A stretch of 64,000 nucleotides of DNA from JANMDU01 sp031375105 (lineage in GTDB: Bacteria; Pseudomonadota; Gammaproteobacteria; Burkholderiales; Burkholderiaceae_C). Position 1 is the stretch's first letter, and each line of letters starts with the position of its first letter. Under the pieces are notes generated by a model. The model did not search any database, was not told where the DNA came from, and worked only from the letters and a program-made list of their open reading frames with translations. Both the position numbers and the translations under genes were made by a program. Location: positions 62,001 to 126,000 of the forward strand of contig JANMHJ010000046.1 of NCBI GenBank assembly GCA_031375105.1. The letters are read 5' to 3'. Positions 11,541 to 19,580 of this stretch are shown here, one piece after another.

Positions 11541-11550
11541 AAGAGTGACT

Positions 11551-13599
11551 ATGTTTAAAAAAATCTTAATCGCCAACCGTGGCGAAATTGCTTGTCGGGT
11601 GATGGCTACGGCCAAGAAGATGGGCATTGCTACTGTGGCGGTGTATTCCGATGCTGACAAAGAAGCGCGGCATGTGCAATTAGCGGACGAAGCGGTGCAT
11701 ATCGGTGCGCCGCCTTCGCGAGAAAGCTATTTGGTGGCTGACAAGATCATTGCTGCTGCTAAAGCCACTGGCGCTGAGGCGATTCATCCGGGCTATGGCT
11801 TCTTGAGCGAAAACGAGAGCTTTGCCAAGCGCTGCGAAGAAGAGGGCATTATTTTCATTGGCCCGAAGCACTATTCGATTGCGGCGATGGGCGACAAGAT
11901 TGCATCTAAGAAGCTGGCGGCTGCGGCAAGTGTGAATTGCATACCGGGCTACAACGATGCGATTGAAACTGCGGAGAGTGCGGTGAAAATTGCCAAGGGT
12001 ATTGGCTACCCCGTGATGATCAAAGCGAGCGCGGGCGGTGGCGGCAAGGGGCTGCGCGTGGCGTTTAACGACAAAGAGGCGTTTGAGGGCTTCACGAGCT
12101 GCCGCAATGAGGCGCGCAACAGCTTTGGCGACGATCGCGTGTTCATTGAAAAATTCGTGGAACAGCCGCGCCATATTGAGATTCAGGTGCTGGGCGATGC
12201 GTATGGCAATGTGATTTACCTGAACGAGCGCGAGTGCTCGATCCAGCGCCGTCACCAAAAAGTGATTGAAGAGGCACCGTCGCCGTTTATCACTGAAGCC
12301 ACGCGCAAGGCCATGGGCGAGCAAGCTGTGGCGCTGGCCAAAGCCGTGAAGTATCAAAGCGCCGGTACGGTGGAATTCGTGGTGGGCAAAAATCAGGATT
12401 TCTATTTTCTAGAAATGAACACTCGCCTACAGGTGGAGCATCCGGTCACGGAATGCATCACGGGGCTGGATTTGGTCGAGTTGATGATTCGCGTGGCTGC
12501 TGGTGAAAATTTGCCTATTGCGCAAAACGATGTACAGCGCAATGGCTGGGCGATGGAATGCCGGATCAATGCGGAAGATCCGTTCCGTAACTTTCTGCCT
12601 TCCACCGGCCGCTTGGTGCGCTTCCAAACGCCGCAGCAAAGCATGTTTCAAGGCAACACGCAAGATTTGCAAGGTGTGCGTGTGGACACGGGCGTGCAAG
12701 ATGGCGGTGAAATCCCGATGTATTACGACTCGATGATTGCCAAGCTGATCGTGCACGGCCAAAGCCGCGCTGAGGCAATTGCCAAGATGCGCGAAGCGCT
12801 CAATGCCTTTGTGATTCGCGGTGTTCAGAGCAATATTCCGTTTCAGGCGGCGCTCTTGGCGCATCCGAAATTCGTGAGTGGAGATTTCAATACAGGTTTC
12901 ATTGCGGAGAACTACGGCAAAGGTTTCTCTAGCGAGGACGTGCCGCATGATGATCCGAATGTGCTCAAAGCCATCGCCGCTTTCGTGCGCCGCAAGACGC
13001 ATGAGCGCGCTGCAGGCATGAGCGGGCAGTTGGTGGGTTATGAGGTGAAGTTGGAGAGCGATTACGTGGTGATCACGCTGGATGCGCATGGCGCGCACAC
13101 CTACACGCCCGTGCATGTGGAAGAAATTCAAGGCAAAGTGGGCTTTGCCCGTTTAAAAATAAGCGCGATTAGCTATGAAATTCATAGCAATTCAAGGCTC
13201 AACGATATCGCCATTCACGGCACGATCAACGCTCAGCCGTTCACAGCGCAAGTCGAGCGCGGCACACGCAGCAATCCGCTGGTTTATCGCGTGTTGCACA
13301 ACGGCACGCAGATTGATGCACTCGTGCTCTCACCACGCGCTGCCGAGCTGCACAAGCTCATGCCGCACAAGCAAGCGCCCGACATGAGCAAGTATGTGCT
13401 CTCGCCCATGCCCGGCTTGTTGGTCGATGTGGCGGTGCAGGTGGGGCAGAAGGTGCAAGCCGGTGAGCGTGTGGCTGTGATTGAAGCGATGAAGATGGAG
13501 AACGTGTTGTTTGCTGCGGCCGATGGCGTGGTGGGCAAGGTGCTGGCTACTAAGGGGGAATCGTTGAGTGTGGATCAGCCTATCGTAGAGTTCGCATGA
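11551..13599 (+). CDS. pccA: Propionyl-CoA carboxylase alpha subunit (biotin carboxylase and carrier)
   Basis: ATP-dependent carboxylation of biotin for PccB. From ATG 11551 (GAAAGAG just upstream) the protein has 682 aa. Order: biotin carboxylase domain (FKKILIANRGEIACRV at the start, ATP-grasp loop ASAGGGGKGLRVAF, MNTRLQVEHPVTE), a linker/BT domain, and a biotinyl domain with EAMKMEN, the biotinylated lysine being K648. A dispersed repeat copy (13146-13190) sits in frame in the BT region and codes for residues 533-547. An in-frame GTG at 11527 would add eight residues. The stop overlaps pncA. Confidence 0.96.
   Translation: MFKKILIANRGEIACRVMATAKKMGIATVAVYSDADKEARHVQLADEAVHIGAPPSRESYLVADKIIAAAKATGAEAIHPGYGFLSENESFAKRCEEEGIIFIGPKHYSIAAMGDKIASKKLAAAASVNCIPGYNDAIETAESAVKIAKGIGYPVMIKASAGGGGKGLRVAFNDKEAFEGFTSCRNEARNSFGDDRVFIEKFVEQPRHIEIQVLGDAYGNVIYLNERECSIQRRHQKVIEEAPSPFITEATRKAMGEQAVALAKAVKYQSAGTVEFVVGKNQDFYFLEMNTRLQVEHPVTECITGLDLVELMIRVAAGENLPIAQNDVQRNGWAMECRINAEDPFRNFLPSTGRLVRFQTPQQSMFQGNTQDLQGVRVDTGVQDGGEIPMYYDSMIAKLIVHGQSRAEAIAKMREALNAFVIRGVQSNIPFQAALLAHPKFVSGDFNTGFIAENYGKGFSSEDVPHDDPNVLKAIAAFVRRKTHERAAGMSGQLVGYEVKLESDYVVITLDAHGAHTYTPVHVEEIQGKVGFARLKISAISYEIHSNSRLNDIAIHGTINAQPFTAQVERGTRSNPLVYRVLHNGTQIDALVLSPRAAELHKLMPHKQAPDMSKYVLSPMPGLLVDVAVQVGQKVQAGERVAVIEAMKMENVLFAAADGVVGKVLATKGESLSVDQPIVEFA
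13146..13190 (+). repeat. Dispersed palindromic repeat, in frame inside pccA
   Basis: Diverged forward copy: CCCGTT, an AT-rich run, GCGCGATTAGCTAT and the terminal stem TAGCTATGAAATTCATAGCA. It is read in the second stop-free forward frame (ARLKISAISYEIHS), one base off the frame used in tilS and cobU. Confidence 0.65.
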
Positions 13600-14195
13600 A
13601 CGCACATACCGCTCTCATCGTCGTCGATGTGCAAAACGGCTTCATGCCCGGCGGTGGCCTGCCTGTGCCGCTTGGGTGTGAAGTCGTTCCCATCATCAAT
13701 GCGCTGGCTGCGAAGTTTTCCAACGTCGTGCTCACGCAAGACTGGCATCCCGCAGGCCATGCTTCCTTTGCCTCCAGCCATGCCGGTAAAAATCCTTATG
13801 ACTTGATGAAGATGCCCTATGGCGATCAGGTGCTCTGGCCGGATCATTGCATTCAAGGCACGCATGACGCAGCGGTGCATGCCGACCTGCACATTCCTCA
13901 CGCGCAGCTCATCATCCGCAAAGGTTTTCATGCAGGCGTGGACAGCTATTCCGCTTTCAAAGAAGCCGACGGCCGCACGACAGGGCTTGGCGCTTACTTG
14001 AAAGCACGCGGGATCCAAAACGTGCATGTCTGCGGCTTAGCCACCGATTTCTGCGTCGCATGGACGGCGCTAGATGCGAGAGCAGAAGGCTTCAGTGTCA
14101 GCGTGCATGAAGGCGCATGCCGCGCGATTGATCTCAATGGCTCGCTTGGCGCTGCGTGGTTGCAGATGCTTGCGGTGGGTGTACGCAAGTTGTGA
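13596..14195 (+). CDS. pncA: Nicotinamidase/pyrazinamidase
   Basis: Hydrolyses nicotinamide to nicotinate for NAD recycling. 199 aa of the isochorismatase-like fold. The catalytic triad is visible as D11 (VVDVQNGF), K109 (IIRKGFHAGVDSYSAF) and C153 (GLATDFCVAWTALDA). Metal ligands D49, H51 and H84 fit (TQDWHPAGH, WPDHC). The start overlaps the pccA stop as ATGA, so it is translationally coupled to the carboxylase, an unusual partnership that probably reflects operon packing rather than shared function. Confidence 0.96.
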   Translation: MNAHTALIVVDVQNGFMPGGGLPVPLGCEVVPIINALAAKFSNVVLTQDWHPAGHASFASSHAGKNPYDLMKMPYGDQVLWPDHCIQGTHDAAVHADLHIPHAQLIIRKGFHAGVDSYSAFKEADGRTTGLGAYLKARGIQNVHVCGLATDFCVAWTALDARAEGFSVSVHEGACRAIDLNGSLGAAWLQMLAVGVRKL

Positions 14196-14227
14196 GCATA
14201 TTCCTCGACATTTTTGAAGTATTTTTG

Positions 14228-14278
14228 GCCTCTAGCCGTTATAAAATATGCGCAGTGTGCTATTAAATCAGGAGTATC
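14228..14278 (+). repeat. Dispersed palindromic repeat before a PhoD-like gene
   Basis: Forward copy (GCCGTTATAAAATATGCGCA, then GTGTGCTATTAAATCAGGAG). Its right end supplies the CAGGAG Shine-Dalgarno sequence for the ATG at 14280. Confidence 0.85.
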
Positions 14279-14279
14279 C

Positions 14280-15329
14280 ATGAGGCGCAGACATGTGCTG
14301 CCTGCTGCCGCCGTGGCGATGCATGCTGTTCGTCAATCTGTCTATGCAAGCAGTGCAACGGGTACAGACACTTGGCGGCTCAGCCTAGGCTCATGCGCCA
14401 ATCAAAAGATCGCACAACCCATTTGGCAGACGATTCTTGCAGACCGCCCTGATCTGCACCTCTTCGGTGGCGACAACGTCTATGCCAGCGATCAGCCTTG
14501 GTCACTCGCGCAATTGCAAGAGGCGTATACCGTGGCGGCGCAGCAGGAAGGCATGGCGCAGCTCATGCGCAACGTGCCCTATATGGCCATGTGGGATGAC
14601 CACGATTACGGCTTCAACGATGGCGGAGCTGAGTTTGCGGGCAAGCAAGCCTCCAAGCTAGCGTTGCTGGATTTTTTCAAATATCCGCAAAATCATGCTT
14701 CCCGCACGCGCGATGGTCTGTATGACGCGCGAATCATCGGCTTGGGCGAGAAGCGCATTCAAATCATCTTGCTCGACACGCGCTGGTTTCGCTCGCAGCT
14801 CTCTCGCCCTTTGATTCCCGGGCTGCCCGGCCAAGAGCGCTACATTCCAGATCCTTCTCTTGAGAAAACCATGCTCGGCGAAGCGCAATGGCAGTGGCTA
14901 GAGGCGCAGCTCAGGATGCCCGCGCAGATTCGCCTCATCTACTCCGGCATTCAAGTGCTCGCCGATGGCCACGGCTGGGAGCGCTGGGGCAATTTGCCGC
15001 GTGAGCGCCAGCGGCTGCTAGACACCATCGCTCGCACGAATGCGCAAGGCGTGATCCTGCTCTCGGGTGATCGGCATATCGGCGCAATGTATCGCGAGGC
15101 CAGCGCCATGCCTTATTCGCTCTGGGAGATGACCTCCAGCGGCCTCACGCATGCGTGGGCAAACGCGAGCGAAGCCGGGCCGAACCGAGTTAGCGATTTG
15201 GTTCGCGTGAATCATTACGGCCTCGTTGATGTGAATTGGGCTACAGCGCAAGTGCAATTGCAACTCAAAGATACCCAAGGCCGCAGCCTGCAAACGGCCA
15301 CCATTTCCATGAAAGACCTTCGCGTATGA
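14280..15329 (+). CDS. Exported PhoD-like alkaline phosphatase family protein
   Basis: 349-aa metallophosphatase of the PhoD-like superfamily. The N-terminus MRRRHVLPAAAVAMHA looks like a twin-arginine or Sec signal, so it is probably exported. Motifs: SLGSCANQ, FGGDNVYASD, WDDHDYGFND, LDTRWFRS and LSGDRHIG, matching the family's metal-site order. I start it at ATG 14280 because CAGGAG lies 5 bases upstream; an ATG at 14214 would translate straight through a dispersed repeat. It overlaps the next gene by ATGA. It is half the size of the PhoD-like protein at 2075-4165 and not obviously a close paralogue. Confidence 0.9.
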   Translation: MRRRHVLPAAAVAMHAVRQSVYASSATGTDTWRLSLGSCANQKIAQPIWQTILADRPDLHLFGGDNVYASDQPWSLAQLQEAYTVAAQQEGMAQLMRNVPYMAMWDDHDYGFNDGGAEFAGKQASKLALLDFFKYPQNHASRTRDGLYDARIIGLGEKRIQIILLDTRWFRSQLSRPLIPGLPGQERYIPDPSLEKTMLGEAQWQWLEAQLRMPAQIRLIYSGIQVLADGHGWERWGNLPRERQRLLDTIARTNAQGVILLSGDRHIGAMYREASAMPYSLWEMTSSGLTHAWANASEAGPNRVSDLVRVNHYGLVDVNWATAQVQLQLKDTQGRSLQTATISMKDLRV

Positions 15330-15802
15330 GCACCCCACGCCCCTTCAAAATCCTGGGCATTCAGCAAATCGCCATCGGCGGTACAGATAAAAAGCGCCTA
15401 CAAAAACTCTGGGTCGATATGCTCGGTCTCCATGTCAAATCCACCTTCGTCAGCGAGCGAGAAAACGTGGATGAAGACATCTGCTCCATAGGCAGCGGCG
15501 TGCATGCGGTGGAGGTTGATCTCATGCAACCGCTAGACATCGACAAAAAGCCAACCGTCCACACCACGCCACTCAATCACGTCGGCCTCTGGGTAGACGA
15601 TTTGCCACTAGCCGTCGAATGGCTCACAAAGCACGGTGTCCGCTTCGCTCCAGGCGGTATCCGCAAAGGAGCAGCGGGTTATGACATTACTTTTCTGCAC
15701 CCCAAGGCCAGCGATGAATTTCCGATAGCGGGCGAGGGCGTGTTGATTGAATTGGTGCAAGCGCCAACGGAGGTGATTGCTGCGCTTAGAAACGAAGACT
15801 AA
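15326..15802 (+). CDS. VOC-family protein, candidate methylmalonyl-CoA epimerase
   Basis: 158 aa with two glyoxalase-like modules. Typical epimerase features are NHVGLWVDDLPLAVEWL in the second half and ITFLHPKA followed by GVLIELVQ at the end. In characterised epimerases the first metal ligand is a His in IDHIGI; here the same place reads IQQIAI, with Gln. The other ligands (E/Q near EVDLMQPL, H of NHVG, E of LIELV) look present. Its place at the end of the propionate cluster supports an epimerase role linking carboxylase and mutase, but other VOC functions remain possible. ATG 15326 overlaps the upstream stop. Confidence 0.8.
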   Translation: MSTPRPFKILGIQQIAIGGTDKKRLQKLWVDMLGLHVKSTFVSERENVDEDICSIGSGVHAVEVDLMQPLDIDKKPTVHTTPLNHVGLWVDDLPLAVEWLTKHGVRFAPGGIRKGAAGYDITFLHPKASDEFPIAGEGVLIELVQAPTEVIAALRNED

Positions 15803-15819
15803 TTCAGACTATCAACTCC

Positions 15820-16602
15820 CTACGAAGGGGTAACTTTGGTCAAACCTTTTTCGTGCTTATCGAGGGCTGCAACCAATAGATCAAGTAACTCTGGGAATTG
15901 CCTTACTTCTTGGTATGGGGCGAACAGCACTTTATTCGTACCTGAAACCATGCCAACACCTCGAACAATTTTCTTTGGCGGACGAGGAAAAAAGACCTCA
16001 ATGACAAAGCCGAACAGCAAGAAGAATATGGACTGAAAATCACCGTAATTTCTTGGGAGCGGACTGATTAGAATTCTCCGAAGATTTTCCATCGAAAGAG
16101 ATTGAATGCCTGTGGATTCTCTCAATCTACAGATCCCGACTTCGGCAACATACGGACGGACGCGTAAATTGTTTCTCAAAGAATCACGAATCTCTTTTTC
16201 AAGATCGTACGGTATGTCAACGAAACCATATGATTTGTTGGGCGACACTGCCATACGCCATATCACTGACAAGACGAACATCCGGAATCGTTGACGATCA
16301 ATGCCAGAGAAGGTTACTCCCGCGTCTCCTCTGCTGACGGTAACCCTGTTGGCACGCCCTTGTAAGACAGCAATACCATAACTGTCGTAGCGATTGTTTA
16401 GATCTGCTTCACACATTTCGCACAACAAGGGTTCGCTCCAACTGTCAGAGGAGTATGAGGTCGGTGTAGTTGAATCATCTACAAAAGCAACAGCTTTTCC
16501 GTTACTGTTTCTGAAAAGTGAGCGGAATGCAGAATCTGGGAGCGCATGGGAGTCGCAGAGGTTCTTCTCGACCCCGCAAAGCTGACATAAACCAAGTTGC
16601 AT
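15820..16602 (-). CDS. HNH-like zinc protein, unknown function
   Basis: 260 aa. The N-terminus has a treble-clef pattern: C6-x2-C9 (CQLCG), SHALP at 18-22, and a second pair C61-x2-C64 (CEMCEADLNNRYD). This resembles HNH endonuclease-type proteins that begin CxLCG..SHxxP, but the final HNH histidine is not evident, so nuclease activity is uncertain. The remaining 190 residues carry one hydrophobic stretch (SIFFLLFGFVIEVFF). The gene is AT-richer than its neighbours, stands alone between oppositely oriented genes, and looks horizontally acquired. Many genes of this look occur near defence loci, but that is inference. Confidence 0.7.
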   Translation of the reverse strand: MQLGLCQLCGVEKNLCDSHALPDSAFRSLFRNSNGKAVAFVDDSTTPTSYSSDSWSEPLLCEMCEADLNNRYDSYGIAVLQGRANRVTVSRGDAGVTFSGIDRQRFRMFVLSVIWRMAVSPNKSYGFVDIPYDLEKEIRDSLRNNLRVRPYVAEVGICRLRESTGIQSLSMENLRRILISPLPRNYGDFQSIFFLLFGFVIEVFFPRPPKKIVRGVGMVSGTNKVLFAPYQEVRQFPELLDLLVAALDKHEKGLTKVTPS

Positions 16603-16660
16603 ATAGAAATTATCTTGTTGTTGATCAAGAATTACAGAAAATCTAGAATTTGTACAAGCC

Positions 16661-17836
16661 TCAAGGCCGCTTCATCCACGCAATATTTTTCGCATGCAAG
16701 CTCTGGATGTAGAGACGATCCTTGGTCTCTAGCACCGAGGTCGTCTCAGGATAAGCGCCCGTTGGGTCTTGTAGATCTTGCACAATCGTGCCGTCTTCCG
16801 TGAAGGCGATGACGTGGCCGTAGCGCGGGGGAATAGGCCAGAGAAAGCGGGGCAGGCGCAGGGTCATGCTGCGCAGGAAGGGCTTTTCGGCCATGCCGTC
16901 GACCACTGCGCTGCGCGGTTTGACCAAGCCGATCCAGAGTTTGGGTTTGCCATCTGCCGTGGGCAGGCCGCGCATGAGGTTGTCTGGGTAGCCGGGCAGG
17001 TTGGGCAAGACGATGTGGGTTGCACCGCTCATGCCGCTGGTTTGGCGCACGTCGAGGTCGCTGGCGTTGACGTCAATGCGCCAGATGCGGTATTTGCCGG
17101 TTTCGGCCACGAAGATTTGCCGCTCGTTGGCAGACAAGGCCACACCGTTGGCAAAGCTCAAGCCGCGTGCCACGATGCGCGTGGCTTTGGTGGCGGGGTT
17201 GTATTCCAGAATGCGCCCCGTTGATGATTGCTCGATGATGTCGAGCACGCTGGCTTCAAATGTGCCGCCTACGTCTTTCGGCGCAAAGCGCGTGGAGGCA
17301 TCGCTCAAATAGATCTTGCCGCTCTTGGCCACGACAATCGAATTGGCATAGCGAATCGGATCGCTATTGACCTTATCCGCGAGAGCGGTGATTTGTTTGT
17401 CGGGCGCAATCGAGAGCAAGCCGCGCATCGCATCGGCTGCGATCAAGTTTCCCGCTGCATCAAAATCAAAACCGAGCACGCGGCCTTGCGTGTTGACGAA
17501 CACTTCCTGCGCGCTGCCATCGGGCTGCATACGCAAAATATTGCCGCTGGCCATCGCGGCATAGAGCTTGCCATCGGGGCCGATGGCCAAATGCTCGGGG
17601 CCGACTTCTTTTCCAATTTCAATTTTTTGCAAATTCGCCAAACGCGTATTGACGGCATGCGCGCTGGTGTAGCCGGGTGCTTTGGATGCTTCCCAGGCGA
17701 CAGGCTGAATCGGCACAGGCCAGAGCAGCATGTAGGCGGCCAAGAGGGCTAGGAGCGAGAGCAAGACAATGAGGGCGCGGCGCAGTGGTTTCAAGACGGT
17801 GTCTCCTTGCATGCTCGATGGCGGATCTGCATGCAT
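16661..17836 (-). CDS. Membrane-anchored six-bladed beta-propeller (strictosidine synthase/SMP-30-like)
   Basis: 391 aa from ATG 17836. One N-terminal membrane anchor (about 17-40, RRALIVLLSLLALLAAYMLL) precedes a propeller domain with the family signs GPEHLAIGPDGKLYAA, NSIVVAKSGKIYLSDAS and LSFANGVALSANERQIFVAE. Such proteins are lactonase- or hydrolase-like; substrate unknown, probably acting in the periplasm. Start codon uncertain: no good Shine-Dalgarno at 17836 or at ATG 17812, and the longer frame to 17956 would run through a dispersed repeat. Confidence 0.88.
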   Translation of the reverse strand: MHADPPSSMQGDTVLKPLRRALIVLLSLLALLAAYMLLWPVPIQPVAWEASKAPGYTSAHAVNTRLANLQKIEIGKEVGPEHLAIGPDGKLYAAMASGNILRMQPDGSAQEVFVNTQGRVLGFDFDAAGNLIAADAMRGLLSIAPDKQITALADKVNSDPIRYANSIVVAKSGKIYLSDASTRFAPKDVGGTFEASVLDIIEQSSTGRILEYNPATKATRIVARGLSFANGVALSANERQIFVAETGKYRIWRIDVNASDLDVRQTSGMSGATHIVLPNLPGYPDNLMRGLPTADGKPKLWIGLVKPRSAVVDGMAEKPFLRSMTLRLPRFLWPIPPRYGHVIAFTEDGTIVQDLQDPTGAYPETTSVLETKDRLYIQSLHAKNIAWMKRP

Positions 17837-17855
17837 TTTTATGAACGAAATACGA

Positions 17856-17900
17856 TGATAGCCGTTATAGAACGTGCACGGTTTGCTATTAAAAACATAG
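17856..17900 (+). repeat. Dispersed palindromic repeat upstream of the beta-propeller gene
   Basis: Forward copy with AGCCGTTATAGAACGTGCAC and TTTGCTATTAAAAACATAG. It lies in the leader of the gene on the minus strand and marks the likely upstream limit of its coding region. Confidence 0.85.
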
Positions 17901-17988
17901 TGATTAAGAACGATCAAGCCGATGTAAAGATCGGCAGCAGACGATGCACATGCCATGCGGTAGATTGAGTTTGATCAAGGATCAATCT

Positions 17989-18048
17989 CCGTTCGGGCTG
18001 AGCCTGTCGAAGTCCTCGCCAGCCCTTCGACAGGCTCAGGGCGAACGG
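17989..18048. repeat. REP-like hairpin with CTTCGACAGGCTCAG arms
   Basis: 60-base inverted repeat: CCGTTCGGGCTGAGCCTGTC... pairs with ...GACAGGCTCAGGGCGAACGG around a short loop. This motif is widespread between genes of beta- and gammaproteobacteria. It sits in the 263-base gap between two divergent genes; apart from it and the palindromic repeat I see no gene there. Confidence 0.9.
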
Positions 18049-18099
18049 TTTATATTTCAACGAATCGGATCAATCAATCTCTGAGATCAGGAATATGTT

Positions 18100-18513
18100 G
18101 TGTTGACACCTTTTCAAGACCCTCAAGTGGCTGCGCAGTTTGATCGCTACCCAGCAGCCGTGAAAAAGAAAATGCTGGCCTTGCGCGAGCTGGTGTTTGC
18201 TGTGGCCGCGCAGAACCGAGCCATTGGCCCACTGAAAGAGACGCTCAAATGGAGCGAGCCCGCTTACCTGACTGTGCAGACTCGCAGCGGCAGCACGGTG
18301 CGGATGGATTGGAAGCCGAAAACGCCAGAGCAATTGGCTTTGTATTTCAATTGCAATACCGGGCTGGTGGACACGTTCAGAAGCCTGTTCACCGAGGATT
18401 TTCAGTTTGAAGGCAATCGTGCCATCCTGCTCAAAATGAGCGAGCCGTTGCTTAAAAAAGAATTGCAGTTTTGTATCGCCGCTGCGCTTACATATCACCT
18501 GAAGAAGTCTTAG
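18100..18513 (+). CDS. DUF1801 (YdhG-like) domain protein
   Basis: 137 aa, cytoplasmic, single DUF1801 domain. Family hallmarks are the central ETLKWSEPAYLT, then FNCNTGLVDTFRSLF and a closing AILLKMSEPL. The biochemical role of this family is not established. GTG 18100 is preceded by TCAGGA at a fitting distance. It converges with selU, their stops being 2 bases apart. Confidence 0.9.
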   Translation: MLTPFQDPQVAAQFDRYPAAVKKKMLALRELVFAVAAQNRAIGPLKETLKWSEPAYLTVQTRSGSTVRMDWKPKTPEQLALYFNCNTGLVDTFRSLFTEDFQFEGNRAILLKMSEPLLKKELQFCIAAALTYHLKKS

Positions 18514-18515
18514 CT

Positions 18516-19580
18516 TCAGACTTCACCATCTCGCCTAATTTTTGAAAGAAAAGCGCTATCTGCCCATGTAGAACGTGCGCTACCAGCTATCAAAATGCTA
18601 GCGTCGAACTGTTTGAAATTACGCCGCGTGGAGCTGAGGTAGCCCGGGTCGTAATGCTTTTCTAGCAGCTCGGCCACCACCTGCGCCATATTGCCGCTGC
18701 GAATCATCTGTTGCCAAGCATTGATCTGCTCATGGCCGCGCAGATCGCGCAACACATCGAGCCGTTTGCAGAAAAAATCTGGATCTTTCACGAAAAAATC
18801 ATAGTCTTCCAGCAGCAGCGCTACGCGCTCGTCTAGCGGCAGCTCCACACGTGCGCAGGGGCTCTCGCGCAGCGTTTGCATGAGCTGATCGGGAATGCTC
18901 ACATTGCCCACTTTTTTACTCTCGCTCTCCGCCCACACGGTGCGCGAGGGATCGAGCTGGCGCAGGGTATGCCAGATGCGCATGTCAAACTGTTTTTGGC
19001 TCGGCTGCTCTTGGCCGGGAATCATCCCGAGCACCGAGCTGCGATGTTCGGCCAGTGCTTCCAGATCGAGAATTTGTGCGCCTGCGCTACCCAAGCCTTG
19101 CAGCAGACGAGTTTTACCGCTGCCAGTGGGTCCGCAGATGATGCGGTAGTTGAACTGCGTGGCCAATCGCGCGGTGTCTTCCACCACACTCGCGCGAAAG
19201 GCTTTGTAGCCGCCGTCAATCAGCGTCACTTGGAAACCGATTTCTGAGAGCACCAAAGCGAGTGAGCCGCTCCTCTTGCCGCCGCGCCAGCAGTAAATCA
19301 GTGGCTTCCAGTTTCTTGGCAGCGGGATGACTTCGCGCTCAATGTGCGCAGCGATGTTTTTTGCAGCCAGCGCTGCGCCGCGTTTCTTGGCTTCAAAGGC
19401 GTTGACTTGGACGTATTCCGTGCCTATTTGCTGGCGCTGCGCATTGGTCAAAGTGGGCCAATTGACTGCGCCGGGCAGGCGATCTAGGCCGTATTCAGAT
19501 TCGCTGCGCGCATCAATGATCGTGCTGAATTCTGCGAGGCTGCCCAGCGCATCTTGCGCTGCTATTTTTTGCAATGGCAT
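18516..19580 (-). CDS. selU: tRNA 2-selenouridine synthase
   Basis: Replaces sulfur by selenium in the wobble 2-thiouridine of certain tRNAs, using selenophosphate and geranyl diphosphate. 354 aa: N-terminal rhodanese domain with catalytic C97 in YCWRGGKRSG and a C-terminal P-loop domain, GPTGSGKT at 150-157. Other signatures include DARSESEYGLDRLPGAVNWP and WAESESKKVG. A dispersed repeat (18556-18602) codes for residues about 326-341, so the usual C-terminus has been replaced or lengthened. It is followed without gap by tesA on the same strand. Confidence 0.96.
   Translation of the reverse strand: MPLQKIAAQDALGSLAEFSTIIDARSESEYGLDRLPGAVNWPTLTNAQRQQIGTEYVQVNAFEAKKRGAALAAKNIAAHIEREVIPLPRNWKPLIYCWRGGKRSGSLALVLSEIGFQVTLIDGGYKAFRASVVEDTARLATQFNYRIICGPTGSGKTRLLQGLGSAGAQILDLEALAEHRSSVLGMIPGQEQPSQKQFDMRIWHTLRQLDPSRTVWAESESKKVGNVSIPDQLMQTLRESPCARVELPLDERVALLLEDYDFFVKDPDFFCKRLDVLRDLRGHEQINAWQQMIRSGNMAQVVAELLEKHYDPGYLSSTRRNFKQFDASILIAGSARSTWADSAFLSKIRRDGEV
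18556..18602 (+). repeat. Dispersed palindromic repeat inside the selU 3' end
   Basis: Diverged copy (CTGCCCATGTAGAACGTGCG, AGCTATCAAAATGCTAGC). It lies antisense to selU and is read in the open reverse frame (ASILIAGSARSTWAD). Confidence 0.75.
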
